A stretch of DNA of 64,000 nucleotides. Origin: Chelydra serpentina. Lineage: Eukaryota; Chordata; Testudines; Chelydridae. A program made the position numbers and the translations under genes. Shown piece after piece: positions 52,464 through 63,595 of this stretch. Position 1 is the first letter of the stretch. Each line of letters opens with the position of its first letter. Under the pieces are notes generated by a model. That model was not told the origin of the DNA. It saw only the letters and a program-made list of their open reading frames with translations, and did not search any database. Location of the stretch: the NCBI GenBank assembly GCA_037349315.1, contig JBAIAC010000057.1, forward strand, positions 14,105,501 through 14,169,500, written 5' to 3'.

Positions 52464-52772
52464 ACATAGAATCATAGAATCTCAGGGTTGGAAGAGACCT
52501 CAGGAGGTCATCTAGTCCAACCCCTTGCTCAAAGCAGGACCAATCCCCAACTAAATCATCCCAGCCAGGGCTTTGTCAAGCCTGACCTTAAAAACCTCTA
52601 AGGATGGAGATTCCACCACTCTCTAGGGAACCCATTCCAGTGCTTCACCACCCTCCTAGTGAAATAGTGTTTCCTAATATCCAACCTAGACCTCCCCCAC
52701 TGCAACTTGAGACCATTACTCCTTGTTCTGTCATCTGCCACCACTGAGAACAGTCTAGATCTATCCATCCAC
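52464..52772 (-). mobile_element. CR1 LINE 3' end
   Basis: ATAGAATCATAGAATCTCAG, GTCATCTAGTCCAACCCCTT, CAGTGCTTCACCACCCTCCT and CATTACTCCTTGTTCTGTCA. The coding C-terminus is present but truncated near 52772, where CA-rich sequence begins. Confidence 0.92.
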
Positions 52773-52789
52773 ATCATACGTGTCTTTAG

Positions 52790-53290
52790 AGCAAAGAACA
52801 AGATAATAACCCCCCACGCATATACACATACACACACATAGGCATTCACAGCCAGACAGTTGGGTCTACACATACACACACACACACACACACCTCTAAA
52901 AAGCTCAGATGTTGACATCTATTAATATGCATACACCCCTACTACACAAAAACATAGCTATAGTTACACACACACAAATATACACGCCCCAAACCTCAAC
53001 ATGTCCACATGCAAAGTGTGTCTGCACAGTAACACGTGCACACCCATGCAAAACAAAGGTGTACAAACCAAGCAACGTTTAAACTAGCACACATGAAAAC
53101 ACATGCACACAAACACATGCTTGCGCAATGCAACGTAACACTACACACACACAAAAACGAGCACCCACACAAATACAGGTATGCACACACATGTGCTTGT
53201 GCACACAGGCAAACACACGTGTATGCTCGCACTCCCACAAGGACATGCCAACACTCATGAATACCACACTGCATATGTGCATGCACCAAT
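52790..53290. repeat. CA-rich low-complexity region
   Basis: About 500 bases of imperfect CACA/CATA/CACG words, with the purest run near 52871-52892. Cys-rich frames on the minus strand (for example 52996-53289) are translations of this tract. Confidence 0.9.
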
Positions 53291-53499
53291 GTTCTTAGAC
53301 TGTAAACTCCATGTAGAGCGACATTGCATCCAAGGTGTGATGGGAGCTCAGGTAGCCCATACCTGCGCTCGCTGTACCCACGCTAGCATGGCTAAGAATA
53401 GCAGTAACAGGCTTCAGCAATGCAAGTAGGTCCCCGGGGGGCTTGTACAATCCATGTTGAAGCCGGCACTGCTGCATCTGCACCGCTATTTTTACCCGT

Positions 53500-54498
53500 T
53501 GTGACAAAGTTCGGCAGAGCCATAACTAGGAATTTCTGCGCCCGAGGCAGGGGCACAGAAATTCCTAGGGGCTCTTACCCTCCGCCGAATTGCTGCCGAA
53601 GCCGCGGCACCGGCGGACCTCCCGCAGGCAAGCGGAAGCGGCTTCGGCAGCAGGGCAGAAGTAATGCTAATAATACCCTCCCCCAGCTTCGGCGGCGGGG
53701 GAGGACAGGCGCGCCCCTGGCAGCAGGCTTTGACGCCCGTGCCTCGCCCTCGTTACGGCCCTGAAGTTCGGAGCCTGTATTGGTGGGTCCCGCACTTCCG
53801 GGCGGATTCAGTGGCCTCACAAGCTCGCTAAGGCCGTCAATGTGACCTCCCTTTCTTTGTGTAGCGGCAAAGGTCACAGCTTTATTGAGCTACTTTCATC
53901 ACAGGCCTGTATGGGAGGTGGGAAGGGGGGATACCCCACAGTCTTCATTGCTCCTTAGAGCTCAGTAGGTGCAGTCCTGCCTAGACCTAGGTCTGCTTCC
54001 CCTTGCAGGGGGTTGCTGTAGAGCAAGGGGGTGGGGGGAACCCGGGCCCACCCTCTACTCCGGGTTCCAGCCCTGGAACCCTAATAGCGGCAGCTGTTGG
54101 TGGCTTCCCCTTCACCACTGGTGCTGCTTTGATTTCCTGGGTCATTTCCCCATGGTCCCCTTTTCCTAGCTGTACCCTTACCCTAGGATTCAGCAATGCT
54201 TCCTCTCCTCCAGCTCCTTCCACCTGGGCTCTCTTGAGGGTCCTGGAAGGAGAGCTTTTAAGCACTATGAGTGGGACCTTGATTAGTTCCAGCTGTCTTC
54301 ATTAGCCTAACGGCCTTTGCTGGTTAATTGGAGTCAGGTGCCTGCATTAGCCTAACTACCTTAACTGGCACCAGGTGTCTTGATTGTCCTGGAGTAGTCT
54401 TTGTTTGGCTACCCAGGGAACAGGGAACTACTCATCCTGAGGTTGATATATTTGCCTCCCACTACTCTTTTATAGCCAGCCGGTCTGAGTCCGTCACA
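53500..54498 (-). mobile_element. solo LTR of about 742 bp, itself interrupted
   Basis: In plus text it runs TGTGACAAAGTTCGG ... GAGTCCGTCACA, so both strands read TGTGAC...GTCACA. CCGT flanks it at 53496-53499 and 54499-54502, a 4-bp target duplication as made by many retroviral integrases. On the minus strand CTATAAAAG (54467-54475) and AATAAA (53881-53886) suggest that orientation. The total span is 999 bp, of which 257 bp are a later MITE plus its duplicated target. No internal retroviral genes are present. Confidence 0.78.
53515..53763. mobile_element. 249-bp hAT-like MITE with exact 8-bp TSD
   Basis: Begins CAGAGCCATAACTAGG and ends GTTACGGCCCTG. AAGTTCGG flanks it at 53507-53514 and 53764-53771 exactly. 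A 13-bp perfect inverted repeat (53526-53538 with 53556-53568) forms a hairpin near its left end. It sits 15 bases inside the LTR and must be younger than it. Confidence 0.94.
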
Positions 54499-54627
54499 CC
54501 GTATTGTAGCAGGTAAATCTAGCGCGGGTACGGCTGCCCTTGCTGCAGTCACACCTGCGTGCACTGTAGACATACCCCATAAGACAACAGGCTACATCCT
54601 AATAAATAATATCTGGAGATATGCCTA

Positions 54628-54811
54628 TCTCATAGAGCTGGAAGGACCTTGAAAGGTCATCAAGTCCAGTCCCCTGCCTTCACTAGCAGGACCAAGTACT
54701 GTCCCTGACAGATTTTTTGCCCCAGATCCCTAAATGGCCCCCTCAAGGATTGAACTCACAACCCTGGGTTTAGCAGGCCAATTCTCAAACCACTGAGCTA
54801 TCCCTCCTCCT
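54628..54811 (-). mobile_element. tRNA-derived SINE, second tail type
   Basis: Minus-strand copy of the same SINE head as at 25288: in plus text GGATTGAACTCACAACCCTG is the B-box and AACCACTGAGCTATCCCTCC the A-box. The 3' tail differs: CATAGAGCTGGAAGGACCTT, AGGTCATCAAGTCCAGTCCC and CTTCACTAGCAGGACCAAGT. Confidence 0.9.
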
Positions 54812-55378
54812 CGGCAGGGCTTGGCCTTGCAATCAATGGAACTGTGCTGATTTACACCCACTGAGGAGACGGTCAGAGCAGAGAGACCCAGAAGATGGTG
54901 GTGTCAATTTAGAGCAAATTTTGCAATCTCTAATAACCTTCCCCATTCGAGGACCCAGGCCGTCTTTCCAAACTCCTCTCCTTCCACAGCGGAAAAGATT
55001 ACATAGTTCCTGGTGCTCCCATGACAAGCTGTGAGTGGGCTCGGGGCTGGGCTTTATGTTTAATAATTCCTGCGGGGTGACTGGTGTCTCCTTCTCATCC
55101 TTCCTTGCCAGCTGCGGCTTGAAAATGGCTCCCTTGGTTCTTGCTGGGATGTTAACCGCTGGTGGGGAGGGGCCCTCAGATCACAGCTGATGAGCAAAGA
55201 CTAAGGTTGGGATTGTTCAGAGTTGGGTTCCTCCTTTAGCCCTTTTAAAAAATCCCAGCCCAATGCAACTACCGCAATCATTCAGCAACAAAGGATCAAG
55301 AGCGGGCAATGGCATTCCTGCCCCAGTCCCCGCTGCGATCTGACTGGGACGGGGCCTGAGCCAATCCTTTAACACCAG
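54812..55378. other. no gene recognised
   Basis: GTGCTGATTTACACCCACTG at 54845 is a half-site of the palindromic family that follows. Nothing else recognised. Confidence 0.35.
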
Positions 55379-55478
55379 CTTTAGGGCCAGTTCCTCAGCT
55401 GGTGTAAATTGTTGTAGGTCTACTGACTTCAAAGGAGCTTCGCTGATTGACACCAGCTGAGGATCTGGGTTTGACTCT
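55379..55478. repeat. palindromic dispersed repeat
   Basis: CCAGTTCCTCAGCTGGTGTA at the left and GACACCAGCTGAGGATCTGG at the right are near-perfect reverse complements, with CTACTGACTTCAAAGGAGCT at the centre. It resembles a short foldback MITE of about 100 bp. Confidence 0.7.
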
Positions 55479-57004
55479 CTTGGGTCAGGCAGCAGCAGAC
55501 AAACAGGCTTAGGGGCTGGGAGCAAATGTTAAATCTCATCCTTTCTGAGCTACATGGGCCTTGCCCGAGGCATCGTTCCTAGAAAAAATAGGCCCCTGGG
55601 AGATTTTTGGCTGGGGTAGGGGGGGATACACCTAGACCAACTGTATTTGCATGCAGTGCCAGACAGCCCCCTCCTCCTAGCCAGCCCGCCCTGCTCCCCC
55701 AGGGCCAAATCCCTCTCAGCATCTCTCCTCCACAACCTGGCTCTTGCTATAATGAGGCACAGAAAGCTTGTGCAGCCTAGCAACGCTTGTGATCTCTGGG
55801 GTGACTTCCACCCTCCCAGCCCCTCACTGCCTCCGGGCATGGAACACGTCTATCTGCCCGGCAGAACTGCCTTCCGGAGTTAAACAGTGGGGCGTGTGCT
55901 TGCACGTGTCACTTCCCTTCTAGTGCCCTGAGGCAGATCATGGAGCCCCCCCAGGAAATCCCATGTGTCCTAGTAGCTGCAAATGGCCTGCGTTCTATCC
56001 AGCTGTCGTGTTCGTTAGGTTTGCCGCCTGTCCCGGCTTTCCAGAATGGTCCCGTTTTTGAAGTTTTGAAGGGGGGTTTGTACCTCAGAGGTGGCATTTA
56101 CCATTAAGCCACAGTCCCCAAACAGGCATCAGCATCGGCCTCCCTCCCCCACAGGACGTGCACTCACAGACCAGCCTTTAAGAGCTGAGCAAGCTGACGC
56201 CAAGTGTCCTGTTCATGTGCCACCATCCCTTAGACACACTCTGAAAGCCTCTGCAGTATCCGGACCGCCCACTGGCCCACTACTGCTGATGGGGATGGAT
56301 GGATGGTAGAGAGGAGATGGGGGCTTTATAAAAGGTCTCCTCTCTATCGAACAGAAACTCACATTTCTATAGCACCTTCCAGTCCTGAAGGAGCCCAAGG
56401 CACTTGCTAAATAGTACACAGTGGATACAGAAAATCGCTTCTTTTGTCTCTAAAATGCAGTCACTTCTGGGGTGGAACACAGCAACTGTTTAACAGTGCA
56501 GAATAACATTACACATAGGGAATGAATATATCCAGGGAGCCACGGCTGCCCACCTGCAGTGCCCCACATAGGGGTGTGACCCTGAACACAGCAGGAGGAT
56601 TCACTGTCCCCCACTCCTGTCCCAAGTTCTCCCACTAGCATAGGGTAGATAAGATGCCAGACTCAGCCCCTTTGCTCTCTCCCCTCACAGCCGGACCTCT
56701 CCCACTCTCTCCCTCTCTCTTTTCCTTCACTTCTCTTCTCTCTCTCCTGCTTGCTGATCGCCTAAGAGATCTACACAATCACAGGAATGAGCCCCGAGGC
56801 CCCAAGTCAGCCCAGGCTCAACCAGCTACAGCTCCCCCTGACCCCGATGGCTGGCAGCAGAGACGAGTTTGCCCCTTGTCTGGTCTGAGAATCACACAGT
56901 TATTCTTCACTATTACAGGCTTCTTGGGTGATTCTTATTTGCTGTCAACTTTCGTTACTGTCCGTGGATTCTTTCCCTAGATAATGGGGTGGGGTGGGAG
57001 GAGA
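55479..57004. other. mostly unrecognised
   Basis: 56355-56412 (TTTCTATAGCACCTTCCAGT) resembles the tail of an old SINE or L2-type repeat. No gene seen. Confidence 0.4.
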
Positions 57005-57095
57005 CAGAGAGAGACAGACACACACCCTCACACACGTACACAGAGATGTGAGCCCCCCTCCACACACTCAGACAGTGTGACACACACACAGGTGA
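57005..57095. repeat. CA/GA-rich low-complexity tract
   Basis: GAGAGAGACAGACACACACC followed by further ACAC runs. Confidence 0.8.
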
Positions 57096-58756
57096 AATCT
57101 AGATTTGCTCTGATAGCCCCTGCAGGTAAATGGAAACTTCTCCTCTGAAGTGTCTCAGTTGCAAGGCAGCTGATCCAATAGCAGGTAATTATGGTGGTTT
57201 AGCCCTAAATAACACGGCTCCTACTGTAACCTTCATTAGCAGCTTTGATGACTGCACAAACTAGTCTTTTATGTAATACACGTGTCACCCACATTGTCAT
57301 CCGCTAAATCCGCTTCGGTCTTGCCTGGCTGCAGGCTCCTTCCTGCCAACGCAGCTCCTCAGCAGCTGGAGAAGGCTGAGTGCCCTGGGGTGTGGCTCAC
57401 GGCTGGAGACTGCCCCTTTCCTCGACTGCAGGGCTTAGTCCTGGAGCCTGGGCTGAGCACTGAGAGCTAGGAAACGTGTGAGGGGGGGAAGCTGGTGCCA
57501 CAGCCACAGACTTAGCGTGGTTCAGACCCCCGCTGGCCGCCGGATGCGGGGCAATGGTACCGTGCTGAGGAGCTCGCCCCCCGCCGTGCCGAGCGGGGAA
57601 ATCCCGAAAACGGTGTCTGGGTGTAAACTCCTCCAGCCGGCACCTCCTAACATGCCCTACAGCCCTCAGGGCCTCCCGGCCACGGTCGCAGAGGAAGCCT
57701 ATGGCAGAGTCACGGGAAGCCTCGAAGCCAGGGCTTCAGTCATGAGACCCAAGTCCCTTCCAGTCACACAGGGCTCTGGTGCCCGCACGCCCCACCTCCA
57801 GTTCCTCCTACTAGGCGGCACTGCCCGGCTTTGATCTTGGCGCCTCTTTGATCTGGTTGTCACAGTCCTTTTAGCTCAGATGCTTGAAGCTGGTTTTGTG
57901 GCCTGATTTTATTCTCACCAGATTCCGCTTCCTGAGACTCCGCTGGCCCGGCGGCCACCCCATCCCCGTCGGGGACAGCACTGTGTAGCGAATACAGAGC
58001 CCGGCTGGTGGATGACATCTCCAGCCAGGCCACCCTCTCCTGCGAGAGGGCTGCGGTGTGCTCTTGATGTCCCGGGGAACGAGGGACAATGCCTGGCATC
58101 CCCACCGTCAGCCTGGCCCTCACTCTCCATCTCAGCTCAGGGCTCTTGCCAGGGCCGACCCAGCTCCCAAGCCCCAGGAGGGGAGCTCGGGAACCCGAAC
58201 GCAGGGGCTAACAAATGGACTGCGTTGGCCTGGATCATTTTGAGGATCTGTGAAGGGGAGGTTCCTCTACTTCTCTGCCCAGGTCCAAGGATCTCCCACT
58301 CCCACTAGGCCCTGGCTTTACTCCCCCACCCATTGTCCAGGGTCACCCCCCACACCCCGCTGCCAGCTGCACAGGCCAGACCCCGTCAGCATTGCTCCTC
58401 AAACAGCCAGCACGAAGCCCCCTCCACAGGCTGGGCACGCTTCCCGTCCCTCACTCCAACACACCCGTGTGCCAGCACAGTAACAACGACCCTCTGCAGC
58501 CCCCCAGGGCCTGCTAGCTTGGGCACCAGAATCACACCTGCGTCTCCTCCCACAGCGGAGGGCAGCCTGTTACCAATAAACAGGCGGGGGGTCGCTCCCC
58601 TCCGCCAGGGCTCCCAGCCCCGTGAGGGAGAGATGGGAGCTGGGACTCAAAGCCAGGCTCCCACTGACCAACGCACTGCACAACACCTGGATTTAATGTC
58701 TGGCTTCCCTGCACCAGCTGCCACTTCCTCCCCGCACAGCGAGGCTGGCCAGGAGG
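57096..58756. other. no gene or repeat recognised
   Basis: About 1.7 kb of GC-rich sequence with overlapping frames on both strands, none with a domain. Confidence 0.4.
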
Positions 58757-58835
58757 CCCAGATCCACAAAAATCCTTAGGGATTTGAAACCAAGGGGAGT
58801 TAGGGGCCTAAATACCTTTGTGGAGCTGCCCTGGA
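58757..58835. repeat. palindromic dispersed repeat
   Basis: CCCAGATCCACAAAAATCCT at the left, CCTAAATACCTTTGTGGAGC at the right: facing 'gatccacaaag' half-sites of the family also seen at 4466. Confidence 0.6.
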
Positions 58836-59193
58836 AAGCACCTAGCACATTTCTGCAGGGCCCAGAAGTCCTAATTAATCAGTGTTAGGGGGTGACCGAT
58901 CTTCTACTGCAAACACTACCAAACCCCATGCCGGGCTGTGCCCTGTGTCTATGATCCACACTCCAGGGTGTACAAGCCACACCTTGGGTTTGCCACACCC
59001 TTCCTCCCCAGTCCAGGCTTCTGAGCAGGGTATCCCTTATGCCGAGGTATCAGCCAGCAATGTGCGGCTGACAGAGACGGGGGGCTGGATGTATTCTGTT
59101 ATCAGCAGGCTGGGAAAGACATTGCTCCCAGAAAGAACAAAGGTCAAAAGGAGGCAGGTTCCCTGCCTAGGCCCGCAGTGAAGTCACTTATCG
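58836..59193. other. no gene or repeat recognised
   Basis: Nothing recognised. Confidence 0.4.
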
Positions 59194-59555
59194 CAGGGGT
59201 TCTCAACCTTTTCCTTTCTGAGGCCCTCTAACATGCTATAAAAACTCCACGGCCCGCCTGTGCCACAAGAACTGGTTTTCTGCATATAAAAGCCAGGGCC
59301 GGCGTCAGGGGGTAGCGAGCCTGGCAGTTGCCTGGGGCCCAATGCCACAGGGACCCCCACGAAGCTACATTGCTCAGGCTTCGACTTCAGTCCCGGGTGG
59401 CAGGGCTCAGGGCCCCAGGCTTCAGCCCCACGTGGTTGGGCTTCAGCTTTCTGCCCTGGGCCCCAGCAAGTCTAATGCCAGACCTGCTTGCGGACCCCCG
59501 GAAACCTGATCAGGGCCCCCTTAGGGGGCCCCGGACCCCTGGTTGATAACCACTG
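59194..59555 (+). mobile_element. 362-bp hAT-like MITE, CAGGGGTTCTCAACC ... GGTTGATAACCACTG
   Basis: The inverted ends match the CAGNGGTTCTCAACC class also found at 47886. The interior has GAGGCCCTCTAACATGCTAT, AACTCCACGGCCCGCCTGTG and GGCCCCGGACCCCTGG. No convincing target duplication (CTTATCG against ATCTACAG). Confidence 0.88.
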
Positions 59556-59913
59556 ATCTACAGGGCAGGGAGCTGGCTTTTGGGCTGCAACTCAGGCAGG
59601 CAGTGACCCGCTTTGAGTGCACGGATTCTGCAATAAATGCAGAGCGCTGCCTACAAAGGCAGCAGGCCCCCACCCATCTGCAAGAGACAGGCCGCCCAGT
59701 GAAGCTCACGGGAGCCCCTTCCGGCTGGTCCAGGAGCAGCACCATGAGTTCTGGAGAGGGCTCTTGCTGGCTGTCCTTGGCTAGGACAGTTACTGCTCCA
59801 CAGCATGAAGCCGGGAGGGTACGCAGATAGGCGCCACTGATGAAGCCCGTCTCCTGCGCTTGAGTCTGGTGAGCTGAGACAAGGGAGGCAGGGCCAGGGT
59901 GCACCAGGAGAGG
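59556..59913. other. no gene or repeat recognised
   Basis: Nothing recognised. Confidence 0.4.
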
Positions 59914-60030
59914 TGTCTCCGGTTAGCGCACAGGCCTGGGCATCAGGGTCCGCTCCCAACTCAGCCACAGACTCCCTGTGGGACCTTGGGCAAGTCACTT
60001 AACCTCTCACCTCTGGCTCCATCTCCCAGA
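59914..60030 (+). repeat. MIR-like SINE fragment
   Basis: CCGGTTAGCGCACAGGCCTG is a diverged tRNA-like head; CTCAGCCACAGACTCCCTGT and GGGACCTTGGGCAAGTCACT are the MIR body. Confidence 0.75.
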
Positions 60031-63000
60031 GACACGCCTCCTCCCAATACCCACCCACTCCCCAAAGAACCAGCCTCCTGCTCCTCCCACATAGAACCAA
60101 CCCCTTCCCATCCAATAAGCAACCACTTCCTTCCCAGGCCTCCCCTCACAGCCAATCCCTTCCTCTTCCACCTCTGCTACGCCCCACCCAGTAACCAATC
60201 CCCTGTCTCGCCTGGCGCCGGCCTCCTCAGAACTTCCATTCAGAGTCACAAACACCCACCAGGGAATAAAAACCCCACACGTCAGAGGGGAAGCACCTCC
60301 ATGGCTGAACATATGCAACCCCCCCAGCTAATTCCTTTGGGGACCGGAGCCAGTGGATGGCTTCCTGGGCCCCGTGCCTACAGGTGTCTCAGGGAGTCTC
60401 TCATCAGGAGCGGTGCGTGCTGCTGTTTGTCATCACGCCCCTCCTGGGCCCTTTGCACTCCGCAGATTCTCTCCTGTGCGATGTGACCGATGTGACCGCT
60501 TCCCTTCCAGGAAGGAGGGGGGAAATTTTCCAAGGTCTTACCCGTGCGTTTCGCTCCCCACGGGAGGGAATGACCCGCCTGCCCAGGCCTGTCTGAGCCT
60601 CCAGCCCTTTCCTCCCCCTCAAAGGCTGTGAGCATCTCCGGGATTCCCTGACACATGAGCCAACCCCTCCAGGCAGATATGACAGAGCCTTCCCTGCTAT
60701 TTGGCCAGGCTCCGCCGACCCAGAGAAGGGAATAAAGCCTGGCGCGCATATGGGATTGGGCCCATGATTGCAGCTTCCTGGCTCAGAGGCAGCACTTGCA
60801 CATTTTGAGACCCAAGCCACTGATTAAACAAAGCCAGGACCCAAAGAAGGAGCCCACGGCACCTGTCAGGGGACCAAGACAGACTAGATCAAGGAGGCGC
60901 TGGGCTTTAGAGGGCAGAGCAGGGGAATCAGGACGCTTGGATCCTAGCTTGGAGCAACTCAGAAGCAGCTTGTATTTTTTACCAGTTTAGTCCTGGCAGG
61001 AGAATTTCAGCAGCAATTTGTCAAGCGTACGGCAGCAAACTGGGTGTGTCCCGTCCCGGCCTCCCATCCGCTTCTCTATTATTTTCACGCTCCCCCACCC
61101 GTGCCGTTTGCTGGTGGGACCCGGGCACTTCCGAATGGCTCTTCCTTGGGATACTGGCTGTGGTCACACAGTGGGTCCAGACTCTGAGCTCCTCTCTTGG
61201 AGCGATCAGAGACCTCGCCCTCCCACAAACATTACACGGCTGCACCCCGTCTGTCCCCCTCCAGCTAATGTCCCAGCCTCAGCCCAGACAGAGTCAGGGG
61301 GCCCACGTCCAAGAGAGTGTAAGTGGGTCCAAGTTAGCAGCGTTTTGCACGCTCGTGGGAGGTCTGAAATTAAGGGCCAAACTGCCCAGGGACACTGGGA
61401 TAGAGCCAGAGTAACTGACTGCCGCATCTGGCCCATCGGGGCTTGTGAAAGCTACCAGCCAAGGAGGAAATGTGCCTCTGAACAGCTGAGCTTTGAATTC
61501 CAGCCCCGGTAGACGGGTCTCAGTTAGGAACAGTCCTGAGCACCGAGGCCCACCCCTTATCCCATTAAGCGGCTGCCCTGGCACATAGCAGGAGGCTGTG
61601 AAGTTAAAGGCAGGGGCTTGAGGAAAACAGCTCAGTCTGCTGCTGCAACCTCACACCCTCCTCAGCCTCCCATCTCCTGCTCCTGCCCCCCAAGTCCCAG
61701 GCACAAGGCTTCTCCTTACCCCTCTGCCGCACGCCACCTTTCGCCATCTGACTCCAAGGACATCGGCAAGTGCGAGACCTTAGCAGCAGAGCAAGACCGT
61801 AGGGCTGCATGGGCCATTTGCATTGAAGGGCAGCTTTGGCTCCCAGTTTATCAGCCGGACTCGCTGGGTGGAGGTTGTGGGGGAGACAGGGCTTTTATGG
61901 TGGCAGAAATAGCACCGGCCATACGTGAGTCTTTCTGCTGGGTGGGGTGGTGAGTCCATCTCTTCCTCTGCTGCATCACACCAAGCCCTCCTGGGTTTCA
62001 TCGCTCCTTCCTGACCTAAACTGCTGTTCCACAGCTGCTGCACTCCACCCCAGTGATAGCTGCATTTCAGCAGCTGGTGGAAGAGATTCCTGCATATTAG
62101 CTTGTCCTTTGGCTCCAAACCATGGGCCAGAACGTGGCCTTTGGAAAATCCAGCAGGGGACGGGGAGATCATGGAATTTTTTGATTGGCAGGGAAGGGAG
62201 GAGCTGAGCCTAAGAGTAATCCCCACCCCATTCCCGGCTCTCTGAAAGGCCCTTCCTTATATTTGGAGCTTGGTGGCTGGGGGAGGTGGCGTGGGGCAGA
62301 GCCAGGGGGCAGAGCCGTGGGGCATGTCCATTCTCCATCTAGCATCACACGAACCCCCGGAAACCTCCGGGGATGTCCACATGTAAGGTCAGGCTGGCCC
62401 CATCGGTATGACACCAAGCGTTTCCCTGTTCGGGGCAGCCCATGGGAGCAGCGCTAGCAGGGGAAGGCAGGTCCCGGGAAGCAATGCAGAGGTTCTGAGC
62501 AGCTGCGTGTATATCCCCAAGAGCCACACTAGGTTCACATGGTCACTGCCCACTCCCTGTGGGGGATGAGAGGGAGCAAGGCACCCACCTCCCCCAAGGG
62601 GGTGATGCCAGGGGAACCCCACACACTGGACCGCTTTGCTTTGCCCTCCTGTCTGGAAGATTTCCATGTGGCCAGAGGGCATGGGCTGGGCCTGGGTGCC
62701 AGGGGCTTGGAGCCAGGGTATTCCAGGGGAAACCTGCTAAAATCAAGTGGCAGGCGCAGCAGAGAGGCCGTTGCCCTGGTGAAACCGCGAGCGTTTGAGA
62801 AGGGAACTGTCGCTTCGGGGTAGCCTCATCCTCCACACGCAGCGCCCAGAGTGCCTGTGAGGAAAGGCAAGAAGCCAGGAGTGCGCGTGCCATTTACCGA
62901 CGGGCAGGGCGTAGCTACGGGAACCACATATCCCGGTGCTACTCTGTAGCTAGGAGACCTGGCGGTGCCCAGCGAGCCCCCTGAATTCAAGCTCTCATCA

Positions 63001-63111
63001 CAACCCACAGCTCAGCCCGGCTGGAGCCATTTCTGTTCCCACAGCTGCTGAAATCTGCTTTCCTTCTGGAAGCCTGGGACAGAAAGGCTAGGGCTGCCCT
63101 GGGGTGAGGGT
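60031..63111. other. about 3 kb with no gene or repeat recognised
   Basis: GC-rich sequence with many overlapping frames (longest 164 codons at 61018-61512 and 195 codons at 59899-60486). None shows a known domain, and they compete on both strands. A short exon could be missed. Confidence 0.4.
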
Positions 63112-63595
63112 TAAGGACCCTGGGGGTGGGAGTCATGGGGGCAGTAGAGGTATGGGTTTGGGGGTGAGGGGGAGATAGGAGAGGGTGGGCATGGGGACCT
63201 ACAGTGGGGGTAAGGTGATGGGGACCAAGTGTGGAAGTCATGGGCCCTTGGGTGATGAGGGTGATGGGGAACAAGGATGGGATGAGTATGGGAATTTGGG
63301 ATGGGGGTCATGGGGCCTTGGGTGATAGGGGTGTGGGTTTGGGGGTGATGGGGACCAGGGTTGGGAATCATGGGGCCTTGGGTGACAGGGGTGTGGTTTT
63401 CAGGGTGATGGGGAACTAGGATAGGATGGATATGAGGTCCATGGGCGGGAAATATCAGGTGTGATATCTGGGGTAACGAGGAACTAGAACTAGGGGGGTG
63501 GGGTATAGGGACCCTGGGTGGGGATTATAGGCACCCTGGCTGATAGAGATGTGGAGTTGGGGTGATTGGGATCTGGAGTGAACGTTTAGGGGGTT
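63112..63595. repeat. G-rich minisatellite, units near 60-80 bp
   Basis: Recurring GGTGATGGGGACCAAG, CATGGGGCCTTGGGTGA and GGGGTGTGGGTTTGGG words spaced at about 60-80 bases and gradually diverging toward the right. Confidence 0.82.

Larger units (their letters stand above)
53333..54586. mobile_element. palindromic MITE split by an LTR
   Basis: Left part: CACGCTAGCATGGCTAAGAA, TAGCAGTAAC and TGCACCGCTATTTTTACCCGT. Right part, resuming at 54499: ATTGTAGCAGGTAAATCTAG, CGCGGGTACGGCTG and GCACTGTAGACATACCCC. Joined across the LTR, the two halves give the usual layout of a turtle palindromic MITE. The left boundary is approximate. Confidence 0.75.

Noticed and set aside
52996..53289. Cys-rich minus-strand peptide
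   Set aside because: It is a translation of the CA-rich low-complexity tract.
59899..60486. 195-codon Pro/His-rich frame
   Set aside because: It begins in a MIR-like SINE and runs through C-rich sequence; no domain.
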